Source of the DNA: Meiothermus sp. Pnk-1
GTDB lineage: Bacteria; Deinococcota; Deinococci; Deinococcales; Thermaceae
NCBI RefSeq assembly: GCF_003226535.1
Contig: NZ_QKOB01000005.1
Location: 1-64,000, forward strand
Reading direction: 5' to 3'
DNA length: 64,000 nucleotides
A program made the position numbers and the translations under genes. Below, one piece after another: positions 51,121 to 60,039 of the stretch. A model generated the notes under the pieces. It saw nothing but the letters and a program-made list of their open reading frames with translations. It searched no databases and was not told the DNA's origin. Every line of letters begins with the position of its first letter. The stretch's first letter is position 1.

Positions 51121-51819
51121 ATGAGACTGGACGGGAAAGTCTACCTCCTCACCGGTGGCGGTGGCCCGGTGGCGGCCGCCATCGCGGAGACCTTCGCCGC
51201 CGCGGGGGCCAGGTTGGCGCTGGCCGATATCCACGCCGAGGCCGTCCAAGAGCGCGCAAGGCGGCTAGGGGGGCTGGGGTTTGGCCTCGATCTGACCGAC
51301 TACGCGGCCACCGAGGCCCTGGTGAGGGAGGTACGAGGCCAGATGGGGCGGCTGGATGGGCTGATCCATACCGTGGGCGGCTTTGCTTTCGGGCCGGTCC
51401 GGGACGCCGACCCGGAAGTCTATGAGCGGATGTTCGAGCGCAACGTGAAGACCCTGTTTTACGCGGTGCGGGCGGTGCTGCCGGGGCTGCTCGAGCAGAA
51501 AGACGGCTTCATCGCCGGCTTCGCTGCCGCTCCTGCCTGGGAGGGAAAGGGGCCCAACAAGGCCCTGTACGCCGCCGCCAAGAGCGCCGCCGCCACCTTC
51601 TTGCGCTCGCTAGACGGAGAGCTCGAGGGCACCGATATCCGGGTCGCGATCCTCTACCCCATGGGCACCGTCGACACCCCGGACAACCGCAACGACCAGC
51701 CCGGCGCCGACCCCAGCGGGTGGATCGACCCCGGCGAGCTCGCGCAAGCCCTGCTGTTTGCCGCTAGCCGCAGCCGGCGCGGGCGGCTGCTCGAGCTTCC
51801 CGTCTTCCCCCCGCGATAG
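51121..51819 (+). CDS. Short-chain dehydrogenase/reductase with altered catalytic site
   Basis: 232 residues. The nucleotide motif is TGGGGPVAAAIA and the Tyr-x3-Lys pair is in LYAAAKSA. The usual catalytic Ser position in the preceding strand is replaced (FIAGFAAAPAWEG), so normal SDR catalysis is uncertain. Substrate unknown. Probably separate from metF by its own leaderless promoter. Confidence 0.85.
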   Translation: MRLDGKVYLLTGGGGPVAAAIAETFAAAGARLALADIHAEAVQERARRLGGLGFGLDLTDYAATEALVREVRGQMGRLDGLIHTVGGFAFGPVRDADPEVYERMFERNVKTLFYAVRAVLPGLLEQKDGFIAGFAAAPAWEGKGPNKALYAAAKSAAATFLRSLDGELEGTDIRVAILYPMGTVDTPDNRNDQPGADPSGWIDPGELAQALLFAASRSRRGRLLELPVFPPR

Positions 51820-51849
51820 GGGCGGAGCTATAGGGTAACGTAGGAGGGT

Positions 51850-52470
51850 ATGGATTTAGCTACCCTCGTCGAGCAGATCTCCTACCTGGGCATTTTCGCC
51901 ATCGTACTGCTCGAAACCGGTTTTCTGGTGGGGTTTTTCCTTCCCGGCGACACCCTGCTCATCACCGTGGGCCTGCTGGCGGCGACCGAGAAGATGAGCC
52001 TGCCGGTCTCGCTCTTGGCCCTATTTTTGGGTTCGGTATTGGGCAACAACCTGGGCTACTACTGGGGCCGCTTGCTGGGACCCCGGCTCAAAACTCGGGT
52101 CCGTCCCGACCTCTACGCGCGGGGGCAGCGTTTCTTTGAGCGCTTCGGGGTCTTGGCGATTGTCTTCGGCCCTTTCGTGCCGGTGGTGCGCACCCTGACC
52201 CCCTTCTTATCGGGTTCGCTAGGGGTTCCCTGGCCGCGCTTCGCCCTGTTGAACCTTGTCGGAAGCATCCTCTGGACCCAGGGCGTGACCCTGGCGGCTT
52301 GGCGGGTGGGAGAGTTCTTCCCTCACCTAGACCGCTACATCCTGCTGATCGTGGCCCTAGGGGTGCTGGTGGGGGCGGTTCCGGCGGGCCTCGAGTATGT
52401 GCGCCACCGCGGGGGGGGCGCGCGGAAAAAGTCAAAAGGCCAACAGCCCCCTCCGGGTCAGCAGCCATAA
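51850..52470 (+). CDS. DedA-family membrane protein
   Basis: 206 residues of the DedA/SNARE-associated (VTT) family, thought to move lipids or ions across the inner membrane. The FLPGDTLLITVG segment and GPFVPVVRTLTPFLSG are characteristic. Four to five membrane segments are predicted. GGAGG lies six bases before the ATG. The next 105 bases have no gene. Confidence 0.92.
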   Translation: MDLATLVEQISYLGIFAIVLLETGFLVGFFLPGDTLLITVGLLAATEKMSLPVSLLALFLGSVLGNNLGYYWGRLLGPRLKTRVRPDLYARGQRFFERFGVLAIVFGPFVPVVRTLTPFLSGSLGVPWPRFALLNLVGSILWTQGVTLAAWRVGEFFPHLDRYILLIVALGVLVGAVPAGLEYVRHRGGGARKKSKGQQPPPGQQP

Positions 52471-52575
52471 AAGCCGCGGGACAGGCGGTTTAGGCCAGGG
52501 GCGAGGCTTTGCCCGGGGGAAAGGCGGCAAAGTTCCGGGGGCGACCTTCGTCGGAATTGGCCCAGGCCATCCCTC

Positions 52576-52914
52576 CTACGCGCGCCACCAAGCCCGGCGC
52601 GGCTTCTGCGGCAGGTGGATGCCCAGAAAGGCCCCCACCGAGTCGGCCAGCAGATCCAGCACGTCGGCCTGTCGCCCGGGGACAAAGCTTTGGTGAAACT
52701 CGTCGCTGAGGCCATAGGCGACCGCGATGGCCCAACCCCAGCGCGGGCTACCGCTGCCTTTGGCCAGCAGCCAGCCCAACAGCCCATACACCCCGGCATG
52801 GACGAACTTGTCCCAGGGAGAGGGGATGCCTACCCGCTCCCCACTTTGGGAGGAGAGGTAGAAGATCCCCCCCATCCAGCCCAGGGCGAGGATCAGGTAT
52901 AGGGGGCGGATCAC
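52576..52914 (-). CDS. VanZ-like membrane protein
   Basis: 112 residues. Hallmarks: YLSSQSGE, DKFVHAGVYGLLGWLL, and SDEFHQSFVPGRQADVLDLLADSVGA. VanZ-like proteins have no firm function; some give low-level teicoplanin resistance. The GTG at 52912-52914 overlaps the epimerase stop (GTGA) and follows GGAGGG. About four membrane segments. Confidence 0.9.
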   Translation of the reverse strand: MIRPLYLILALGWMGGIFYLSSQSGERVGIPSPWDKFVHAGVYGLLGWLLAKGSGSPRWGWAIAVAYGLSDEFHQSFVPGRQADVLDLLADSVGAFLGIHLPQKPRRAWWRA

Positions 52915-53306
52915 CCCTCCGCCTCCACCAGCTCCACCAGCACCCCGCCTGCCCACTTGGGGTGTACGAACGCGACCGGGTGCCCCCCAAATCCGGGCCG
53001 GGGGCTGCTGTCGATCAAGGGTGCGCCTTCGGCCGCGAGCCGGGCCAGCTCGGCCCGGATATCCCGGGTGGCGAAGGCCAGGTGGTGCAGCCCTGGCCCG
53101 CGCTTTTCGATGAACTTGGCGACGGCGGAGTCGGGGCGAGTAGCATAGAGGAGTTCCAGCCGATCCGCTCCGCTGCGCAGCATGTATACCTGAACGCCTT
53201 GGCTTTCCACGCGGCCTTGGGCCTCGAGCCTATACCCCAGCCGCGCGTAGAGTTCGGCGGCTTGCTCGAGGTCGGTTACGGCGATTCCTACGTGATGTAG
53301 CTTCAT
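52911..53306 (-). CDS. mce: Methylmalonyl-CoA epimerase
   Basis: 131 residues of the glyoxalase/VOC fold. Metal ligands expected of the epimerase are visible in HHVGIAVTDLEQA, GLHHLAFATRD and VLVELVE. It interconverts (R)- and (S)-methylmalonyl-CoA in propionate and branched-chain breakdown. ATG at 53304-53306 gives the family N-terminus. The mutase is not in the window. Confidence 0.9.
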   Translation of the reverse strand: MKLHHVGIAVTDLEQAAELYARLGYRLEAQGRVESQGVQVYMLRSGADRLELLYATRPDSAVAKFIEKRGPGLHHLAFATRDIRAELARLAAEGAPLIDSSPRPGFGGHPVAFVHPKWAGGVLVELVEAEG

Positions 53307-53375
53307 GCTACCAAGGTATCCCAACGTTCCAGTAAACGCGGTGGAGAAAAACGGGCTAGTCGTATCGCCAGGCCT

Positions 53376-54509
53376 CTAGGGGCTCACCGGCAGCAGGCTG
53401 ACCGGGCCGTAGGCCAGGTGGGTGGGGGTGAACCCCAGGGCCTTGGGACCGAACGGGCTTTGCAAGCTGGGGTCGCCTTGCAGGTCGTAGATCACCAGCT
53501 CGGCGCCCCGGCCCAGGTAGAGGTAGTTGTCCAGGCTGACGAGCCCGGCCTGGTAGGCCTCCTCGGGGTTGGTGGTGGGCAGCAAGGTGTTGCCGTCCAG
53601 CCGGGCGAAGCCCTTAGGGCCGAACCCCACGATCAGGCCCTGCCCGGCGGTGAGGCTGGAAAGCCCCCGATCCGGGATTCGGCGGGGCGCAGAAGGGGTG
53701 GCGGTAGAGGAGGTGGGGGTCCAGGTAACGCCCTCGCTGTTGCCGTTCAGGCTATCGCTCAGGAGCACGTACAGCTGCCCCAGCGGGTAGCGGAAGTCGC
53801 GGAGCTGGGGCAAGACCAGCGCGCTGGTGAACGGCTGCTGGTAGATGGTGGTGGGCGTATTGCTGGGATCGGGAAAGAATCCCAGGGTGAAGTTGTTGCC
53901 CGCCCCGTCTACGTAGGCCAGGCCGTCCCCCGGCCCCAGGGCGAAGCGGGCGTTCTCCGAGAGCGAGGCCAGAATAGCCAGGTTGAGCTGGTCGCTGCTG
54001 GTGAGCCCGGGGGTGCTCTGAAGGGGACGCCAAAGCTGTAGGCTGCTACCGCTGCGGCAGACCACCAATAAGTAGCTCGAGCCCGGGCGCAGATAGCCGC
54101 TGGGACAGGAGAAAGCGGGGCTCAGATTTTGCGTCAGGGTTTCCGTCGGCAGGGGGGTTTGGTCGCAGTCGAAGGAGGGGATCTGCCCGATCTGAGGGCC
54201 TTCCTTGATGGCGCTGGTGTCGTAGCGGAGCAGGCTCGAGGGGGTCAGCACCCACAGCTTGCGCGCGTTCTGGTCGAAGAAGAGGTCGAGTATATCGGCC
54301 CTCACGTTGCAGGTTGCTAAAGGGGTGAGCGGCTGCGAAAACTCGGGGCGGTCGGGGCGCAGGGCGAGAGAGTTGTAGAAGCGAATCTGCTGGCCGCCCG
54401 CCGCCACGAAAAGCTGCGGCACGGCCTCGCCGGTGCTCCCGCTACAGGCCGAAAGGGCTAGCCCTAAGCCTATGGCGATCCCTGCCAATCGGAACCACGG
54501 TAGTCTCAT
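53376..54509 (-). CDS. Uncharacterised lipoprotein
   Basis: 377 residues. A lipoprotein signal is clear: RLPWFRLAGIAIGLGLALSAC, lipobox LSAC with Cys near residue 22. The mature part has repeated beta-rich segments (NNFTLGFFP, GNTLLPT, GLVSLDNYLYLGRG) that suggest a beta-propeller. AGGAG precedes the ATG, which overlaps the stop of the upstream LptD-like gene. That coupling suggests a shared role at the outer membrane. Confidence 0.82.
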   Translation of the reverse strand: MRLPWFRLAGIAIGLGLALSACSGSTGEAVPQLFVAAGGQQIRFYNSLALRPDRPEFSQPLTPLATCNVRADILDLFFDQNARKLWVLTPSSLLRYDTSAIKEGPQIGQIPSFDCDQTPLPTETLTQNLSPAFSCPSGYLRPGSSYLLVVCRSGSSLQLWRPLQSTPGLTSSDQLNLAILASLSENARFALGPGDGLAYVDGAGNNFTLGFFPDPSNTPTTIYQQPFTSALVLPQLRDFRYPLGQLYVLLSDSLNGNSEGVTWTPTSSTATPSAPRRIPDRGLSSLTAGQGLIVGFGPKGFARLDGNTLLPTTNPEEAYQAGLVSLDNYLYLGRGAELVIYDLQGDPSLQSPFGPKALGFTPTHLAYGPVSLLPVSP

Positions 54510-57205
54510 GGGGTACTCCTGTTGCCGAGCCCGGGGAATTGAAAGCCGCTTTGGTCGAGGAGGAAGTCGGCGGCCTGTCCGCCGTAGAGGAAGGAGAGGG
54601 TGGCGGCGTTTTTCTGGGCGTCGAGGGTGAAGCGCATGGCCCAGCAGCAACGGTCCAGAACAACCACGATGCGCGGCTTGAGCAGGCCCAGAAGGGAATC
54701 CCCGGGAAAAGCGCTGGCGCTGCCGCTGAAGAAGGCGCTGAGGAAAAGCCGCGTGCGCTCGGCGCCCACGAAGCTGAAGGTGGGGCCAAAGTCGCTCACC
54801 ACGAGGGCGAACTTACCGCTATCGGGTGTGCGGTTGAGGTTGAGCCCGCCCTGGATGGCTAGGCCCGGGGGGTCTTCGGGCAAGAGCGGGGCCGGGAAGA
54901 CCTCGAGGCCCCCGACGAAGCTGAGCGTTTGCAGGTAGTGGTAGGGCTGGTCCCGCTCGGGGAAGTGCCATACTCCCCGCAGGGTCAGGGTACGACCGGG
55001 GTCGCGGAGGATCTGGCTGAAGCTGAGCAGCGGGTTCTTGACATACCCGTCGCGAAAGTACCACACCCCATTTAGGCTCAAGTTGGTGTTGCTGAAGCTG
55101 TTGCTGTAGGCCAGGGTAAGGTTGGCGGTGTCCTCGCTGGGGTCGGTGATGGCCGGGTCGGGGATCTGGAAGCGGAACGCATCGCTGAAAGACAGGCTGT
55201 GCACACCCCAGATGGCCCGGGCGCTGCCGGAGAGGGTAGCCGGGGTGTTTTGCGCGGGGTTGGCGTCGGTGACGGTTTGGCTGAGGGTATAGCTGTCCAG
55301 GTTGTCGCGCAGGGTGAGCGAGAAGGTGGTGTTCTGACCCCAACCGGTATTCAGGTCGCGGGCGTGCGAGAGCGAGACGTTACCGCCTGGTAGGGCATAG
55401 CCCGCGCTCAAATTCAGCGGCCCCCAGCGCTGCACCCCCCGCTCCTGCCAGTCCCAGTTGTAGCTGGTGTTGACCCCGAAGCTGAAGGGTTGCGGGGTGT
55501 ACTGGAGGGAGCCGGAGGTGGTGAGGTTCTTGCCCTCGTTGAGGTCGCGGGTGTGGGTCAGGGTGGTGCGCAGCGGGCTCGAGGAGTAGCCCAGGGTAAG
55601 GGTTAGCGCATCGTAGGGGCTGGTGTTGAGCACCCCCGGGTTGAGGCTGTTCTCGAGCAGCCGCGTGGTGGAAGCTGAGAGGCTGAAAGGCCCCTGGGTA
55701 TAGTTCAGGTTGATTCCCAAGCGGGTCTGGCGGGTGGCCCGCTGGGAGGGGGAAGGGTCTACCCCGGAGAAGGGGTTCTCTCCCTCGCGGGCGGTGCGGT
55801 TGAGGCTCAGCGAGAGGCTGAAGGACCCTAGCACCTGGCGGAAGCTGGCCGAGGTGGTCCAATCAATCTGGCGCTCGTATTCGCCGTCCGGGTTGCGGGT
55901 GCTGTAGTAGTAGCCCAAGAAGCGGTTGCTGAAGCTGAAAGAGGCCCCGCTCCAGAGCTGGGCATTGTACGATTCGGCGTGCTCGAGCAGGGCCCGCCCG
56001 GCGTAGCCGTAGCTGCCGAAAGCCTGGCGGGCGCTGCGGTTGGCCGGGTTGGGTGGCGCCCCGTAGATGCCGACCACCATCCGCGCGGTGAGGCTGAAGC
56101 CGCCCGCGCGGTACCCCTGGGGGAAGCCCACCTCTACCTCGGGGATGCGCTGCACGTCGCCCGGGCGCGGGGTGAGGGGGTCGTGGTCGATCACCCCGCG
56201 CAACGAAAAGCGTAAGGTCGGTTCACCCCGGCGCTTGCTGATGTTCACGTCCACGTCAGTGAGTAAGGCCCGCCCCCCGAGGTTTTCGAAACGGCCGGGC
56301 AGCGCATCGCTAGCCGCGTCGTCGCGCTTGAGGTTGACCTCGTAGCGCCAGTCGGGTTCCTCTAGTCTGTACTCCGCGCTGTACTGGAGTTGGGGGACCC
56401 CCGGTAGGTTGGGGTTGGGCGGCAGGAGCAAAAAGCGGTAGTGCTCGCGGGCCACGTCGGTACCCCAGTGGTCGAACCCCAACCCCCAGCCGCGGTTCTC
56501 GTAGTAGCGCAGCAGGGTGAAGCCGAGGCCGAAATCGCTCACGTAGGGCAAGTCGGCCTGCGCCCACCAGCCCAGGGTGTCGTCCTGGCCGAGCTCGAGC
56601 CGGGGTCGCCGCTCCGAGAGGTGAAGCAGCAGCACCGGCAAGTAGAGCACCGGCTGGCCTTTGAGGAGCACCCACACCCCGCGGGCGATGATGCGGTCGC
56701 CGGGGTATAGGAGTACCTCCTTGGCCCGGAAGCCATAGTCGTCCACCGCTTGCCCGCAGCGGGCGCAGGGGGTCAGGTAGCCTTCGCTGAGCAGGATCTG
56801 CCCGGCGGCCCGTTGGCAGAGAGGGCCGGTGAGGTCGAACTGGCCGGACTGGATCTTGACGCTTATGGCCTCGAAGCTATCGTCGCTGGCGTCAAGATCG
56901 AGCTGCTCGGCCTCCACCACCCGGTTTTCCCTGTCGTTGAGCCGTACCGCGCCGAGCAAGTGCAGCTTTTTCCGGGTACGGTTGTAGATGATCCGCTCCG
57001 CTTCGATTCGGTCGTCACCCCGCACCATCCGCACCGGGTTGCCGGTGAGGATGATGATCTCCTCCGTGCCCTCGTTGCGCAGCTCGAGCCGGTCGGCCTC
57101 GACGATGCGCAGGGTACGGGCTTGGGGAGAACCCTCCGCAGGGGCGCTTTGGGCCAGGGCGGAGAGAAAGAGCAGAAAAACGGCCATTCCCCCGGTCCAT
57201 TTCAT
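54506..57205 (-). CDS. LptD/OstA-like outer-membrane protein
   Basis: 899 residues. Signal peptide MKWTGGMAVFLLFLSALAQS, then an OstA/LptA-like beta-jellyroll domain (about residues 30-130, with ILTGNPVRMVRGDDRIEAERI), then a long beta-barrel region of alternating strands (for example LGYYYSTRNPDGEYERQIDW). LptD places LPS in the outer membrane of Gram-negatives. Thermaceae are diderms but are not known to make classical LPS, so it may handle another envelope lipid. ATG at 57203-57205 gives a proper signal peptide. Four-base overlap with the lipoprotein gene. Confidence 0.85.
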   Translation of the reverse strand: MKWTGGMAVFLLFLSALAQSAPAEGSPQARTLRIVEADRLELRNEGTEEIIILTGNPVRMVRGDDRIEAERIIYNRTRKKLHLLGAVRLNDRENRVVEAEQLDLDASDDSFEAISVKIQSGQFDLTGPLCQRAAGQILLSEGYLTPCARCGQAVDDYGFRAKEVLLYPGDRIIARGVWVLLKGQPVLYLPVLLLHLSERRPRLELGQDDTLGWWAQADLPYVSDFGLGFTLLRYYENRGWGLGFDHWGTDVAREHYRFLLLPPNPNLPGVPQLQYSAEYRLEEPDWRYEVNLKRDDAASDALPGRFENLGGRALLTDVDVNISKRRGEPTLRFSLRGVIDHDPLTPRPGDVQRIPEVEVGFPQGYRAGGFSLTARMVVGIYGAPPNPANRSARQAFGSYGYAGRALLEHAESYNAQLWSGASFSFSNRFLGYYYSTRNPDGEYERQIDWTTSASFRQVLGSFSLSLSLNRTAREGENPFSGVDPSPSQRATRQTRLGINLNYTQGPFSLSASTTRLLENSLNPGVLNTSPYDALTLTLGYSSSPLRTTLTHTRDLNEGKNLTTSGSLQYTPQPFSFGVNTSYNWDWQERGVQRWGPLNLSAGYALPGGNVSLSHARDLNTGWGQNTTFSLTLRDNLDSYTLSQTVTDANPAQNTPATLSGSARAIWGVHSLSFSDAFRFQIPDPAITDPSEDTANLTLAYSNSFSNTNLSLNGVWYFRDGYVKNPLLSFSQILRDPGRTLTLRGVWHFPERDQPYHYLQTLSFVGGLEVFPAPLLPEDPPGLAIQGGLNLNRTPDSGKFALVVSDFGPTFSFVGAERTRLFLSAFFSGSASAFPGDSLLGLLKPRIVVVLDRCCWAMRFTLDAQKNAATLSFLYGGQAADFLLDQSGFQFPGLGNRSTP

Positions 57206-57219
57206 CCACGACCTACAGC

Positions 57220-58260
57220 TCACCTGCGCCCTACCCCCAGCAGCACAACCCCGGCTACGGCGTAGAGGGTTCCCGGACCCCAGGCTGCGAGCAGCGGCGG
57301 CAGGGCTCCCGACTCGCCCATGATCCGGCCCACGCTCCAGGTGGCGTAGTAGAAGAAAGTCAGCACCACTACCCCCACCATACCCAGGTTCCGGCTGCCG
57401 CCCAACAAGAAAAACGACAGCCCCACCGCGAAGATCGTGAAGGCAAAAGCAGCGGCGGGCTCGGCCCACTTGCGGTAATAGGCGGTGAGTTCGGCGTGGT
57501 AGGGGAGCCCGCTTTGCCGGTACTGCTGGATCCGGCTTCTGAGCTCGGCCAGGGTCAGGGCGGATAGCCCGCCGGGGGCATCCTGGGCCAGCTCGATCAA
57601 GGGTACGGTGCCTCTCCCAAAGCGGGCTACCGTGCGGGGGCGGCTCCCGGCGTAAGTGACCCGGCGGCCCCCCCCGAGCACCAACTGCCCCCCTTCAAAG
57701 TGGGCGCGTTCAGAAAGCAGGATCTCCTCGGCGGTGATGACCCGCACCCCGCCAATCCCCCCCTCGTCGGCTTGGCCCACGTAGAGGATGCGCCCGTAGG
57801 CATCGGTAAAGGTGCTGCCAGGAACCAGCAGCGCTCGAGGCTTTTGAAACACCGCCTGGCGCAACAGGCTCTGCCCCGCCTGGGTAGCCTTGGGGGCGAT
57901 GCTCTCCCCGATCAGCACCCCGCCGATGAAGAGTACTGCCGCCAACAGCAAAAGCGGGAAGAGCACCCGCAAAGGAGAAATTCCACCGGCCAGAAATGCC
58001 TTGAGTTCGGATTCCTCGCCCATTCTCGAGAGCACCAGGAGCAGGGCAAACAGCATCGCTATGGGCAAGCCGCGTACCAAAGCCTCGGGTACCCGGAAGG
58101 CCAGGTACTGGGCTATCACCCAAGGGTCGGCTCCCCGTTGCAGCAGCGGGGCCAGCACCTCATACAAGTAGCCCCCGATGAACGCCAGCACGATCACTGC
58201 TAACCCGCCCAAGACGGCAGCCCCTACCTCGCGCCAGAGATAACGATCCAGCGGACTCAT
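57220..58260 (-). CDS. LptF/LptG-family permease
   Basis: 346 residues, YjgP/YjgQ family. Membrane segments lie at both ends (about 12-32, 60-80, 100-118, and three near the C-terminus), enclosing a periplasmic jellyroll domain. N-terminal MSPLDRYLWREV, GLPIAMLFALLLVLSRMGEESELKA and the late GGSRNLGMVGVVVL are typical. In LPS transport such proteins pair as F and G around the LptB ATPase. It overlaps its partner by four bases. Confidence 0.92.
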   Translation of the reverse strand: MSPLDRYLWREVGAAVLGGLAVIVLAFIGGYLYEVLAPLLQRGADPWVIAQYLAFRVPEALVRGLPIAMLFALLLVLSRMGEESELKAFLAGGISPLRVLFPLLLLAAVLFIGGVLIGESIAPKATQAGQSLLRQAVFQKPRALLVPGSTFTDAYGRILYVGQADEGGIGGVRVITAEEILLSERAHFEGGQLVLGGGRRVTYAGSRPRTVARFGRGTVPLIELAQDAPGGLSALTLAELRSRIQQYRQSGLPYHAELTAYYRKWAEPAAAFAFTIFAVGLSFFLLGGSRNLGMVGVVVLTFFYYATWSVGRIMGESGALPPLLAAWGPGTLYAVAGVVLLGVGRR

Positions 58261-59270
58261 CGCAATAACCTCACCGTGCCCCAGGCGGCAAGGGCGCCGT
58301 ACACCAGGTTGGGAAGCCAGGCGCCGTAAGCCCCCCAGACGTCGAACTTGGCGAACTGCGCCGAGGCCGTCCAGAGTACCCAGTAGCCGAAGATCAGGGC
58401 CACGATGCCGATAAAAGCCCAGGCTGATTCACGTAAAGACAACCCCACCACAATAGCCAGCCAAGCCAGCACCAAAGCCCCCAGGGCGTTGGCGTAGGTG
58501 CGGGCCAGGGTGAAGCGCACCGAAGGGTCTACCCGAGCCGCTGCGTGCAGGTCTGGGAGCCGTAGGGTGAGCGCCCCCGAGGAACTGCTCTGAGGGACGA
58601 ACCGTGCTGGGAAGGGAAGGGGTTGGCGGCTTACTTGGGTGACTTTGCCGTCCGGGTCCACCCGGTAGGCGTCCTCGAGCTGCCAGGATTTTTCCAGCCA
58701 GCGCCCCCGGTCGGCGCTCCAGATGGCTCCTCCGGGTTCGATCACCCGCACGCCCTCGAGGCGGGCCCCCTCAGGGTCGGGGTAGATGTGCTGCGCATAG
58801 TAGACCCCCAGACCCTCCGGTGCATAAACCTTATCGCTAAGCACCCCCGAAAGCTGGGCGCCGTAATAGATCCGGTACTGCACGGCGTCGAAACGCGCCT
58901 GAGCCTCGGGCTTGATCCAGCCTTCGTTCCATAAGGCTGCCGCCGATACGGCCAAGCCCAACAAGAGCACTGGCCAAATCAAGCTTCTGGGAGGCACTCC
59001 TGCTGCGTAGGCCGCTTTGAGTTCGGATTGGCGAATCCAGCGGGATAAGGTGACTAGCAGGGAAAATACCAACCCCAGCGGTAAGGCGATCCCCAGCGTG
59101 TAGGGAAGGCGGTAGAGTACCAGTTGTAGCACGTCGGAAAGCGGGGTGTTTTGGCGCAACAACACTCCCGACAGCGAGGAGAGGAGATCTGTGGTCAGCA
59201 AGCCGATAAAGATCAGGATGCCGACCGTGTAAAGCCCTAGGGTCTCGCGAATGAGATAACGCCGAAGCAT
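58257..59270 (-). CDS. LptF/LptG-family permease
   Basis: 337 residues, the partner of the preceding entry, with the same layout: MLRRYLIRETLGLYTVGI, IALPLGLVFSLLVTLSRWIRQSELKAAYAAG, and a C-terminal membrane bundle (AWAFIGIVALIFGYWVLW). First gene of the permease-permease-LptD-lipoprotein operon. No LptB or LptA/C gene is in the window. Confidence 0.92.
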   Translation of the reverse strand: MLRRYLIRETLGLYTVGILIFIGLLTTDLLSSLSGVLLRQNTPLSDVLQLVLYRLPYTLGIALPLGLVFSLLVTLSRWIRQSELKAAYAAGVPPRSLIWPVLLLGLAVSAAALWNEGWIKPEAQARFDAVQYRIYYGAQLSGVLSDKVYAPEGLGVYYAQHIYPDPEGARLEGVRVIEPGGAIWSADRGRWLEKSWQLEDAYRVDPDGKVTQVSRQPLPFPARFVPQSSSSGALTLRLPDLHAAARVDPSVRFTLARTYANALGALVLAWLAIVVGLSLRESAWAFIGIVALIFGYWVLWTASAQFAKFDVWGAYGAWLPNLVYGALAAWGTVRLLR

Positions 59271-59412
59271 CCTGGGGCAGTATACGCCGTTGGTCGGTGA
59301 GAATCGCCCCTGGATTGGCTAAGCCCCGGTTTCGTAGTCCACCGTCGTGAACGACGCGCTCATCCTCGTGCCGGAAGACCCCACCTTCGCTACGTCCCAA
59401 GCGGAGAACATA

Positions 59413-59454
59413 AGGTTTGACGTTCTCCCCAGCCCTAAAAGGGCGGGGATTCTT
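59413..59454 (-). mobile_element. Relic right end of an IS605-type element
   Basis: On the minus strand the order is GAATCCCC, a stem GCCCTTTTAGGGC, GGGGAGAACGTCAAA, the same layout as the right end at 27390-27426. Upstream on the minus strand (59455-59640) lies non-coding decayed sequence that may be the tnpB tail. The whole gap 59280-59640 has no intact gene. Confidence 0.5.
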
Positions 59455-59649
59455 TCTCGCTCATCGCGAGCTACACGGGTGCGCTGATGCGGATGCCACC
59501 GCACACCCGTGGGGAACGCCATTGCCCCAACTACTGGGCCTAAGCCCAGATACTCGACACTACATCCCCATCTCCCAGGAAGACCTCAAGGCCACCCTGC
59601 GCTCCCTGAGGTTTTTGCCGTCCGGCGAAGGGGTAAACAAGGGGTAAGG

Positions 59650-59682
59650 AAAAAAGGAAGTCCCCGGGGCTTACCCCGGGGA
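59650..59682 (-). terminator. Terminator downstream of tRNA-Ile
   Basis: On the minus strand TCCCCGGGG-TAAG-CCCCGGGGA, a perfect 9-bp stem, followed by CTTCC and TTTTTT. It begins 17 bases after the CCA end of tRNA-Ile. Confidence 0.85.
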
Positions 59683-59698
59683 TTTGCCTTATCCATCG

Positions 59699-59775
59699 TG
59701 GTGGGCGGTAGTGGACTCGAACCACCGACCTCACGCTTATCAGGCGTGTGCTCTAACCAGCTGAGCTAACCGCCC
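59699..59775 (-). tRNA. tRNA-Ile (anticodon GAT)
   Basis: A complete cloverleaf of 77 bases with encoded CCA. Acceptor arms GGGCGGT and ACCGCCC pair fully, the discriminator is A, the D arm begins TAGCTCAG, the anticodon loop is CTGATAA with anticodon GAT, and the T arm contains GGTTCGAGTCC. Not next to rRNA genes, where tRNA-Ile(GAT) is often found in other bacteria. Confidence 0.97.
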
Positions 59776-59854
59776 CCGCACCAGCGAGTTCCCAATATAG
59801 CGAACTCCTCCCAACCGGTCAAGCTCCGCATTTGCCTGGCGTTTATCTGGCCAG

Positions 59855-59883
59855 TTGACGAACCTTCCCTCGGTCTATACACT
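59855..59883 (+). promoter_or_regulatory. Promoter of tRNA-Pro
   Basis: TTGACG (59855-59860), 17-base spacer, TACACT (59878-59883). The tRNA starts 36 bases further on, leaving a short 5-prime leader. Confidence 0.75.
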
Positions 59884-59919
59884 TATATGCGCGCGTCTGG
59901 TCTATACCGGCGTGAGCAA

Positions 59920-59996
59920 CGGGGAGTAGCGCAGCCTGGTAGCGCACACGCTTGGGGTGCGTGTGGTCGTGGGTTCAAATCCCGCCTCCCCGACCA
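59920..59996 (+). tRNA. tRNA-Pro (anticodon GGG)
   Basis: 77 bases including CCA. Acceptor CGGGGAG pairs with CTCCCCG, discriminator A. Anticodon stem ACGC/GCGT encloses loop TTGGGGT, giving anticodon GGG. T arm GGGTTCAAATCCC. Usual tRNA-Pro identity features (C at position 1) are present. Confidence 0.97.
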
Positions 59997-60007
59997 GCTA
60001 TTCGTTG

Positions 60008-60037
60008 GGCCCGTATAGGAACGTATACGGGCCTTAT
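60008..60037 (+). terminator. Hairpin after tRNA-Pro
   Basis: GGCCCGTATA and TATACGGGCC pair as a perfect 10-bp stem around GGAACG, followed by TTATATT. It ends tRNA-Pro transcription and lies three bases from the end of the convergent CARF-HEPN gene, so it may serve both. Confidence 0.75.
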
Positions 60038-60039
60038 AT

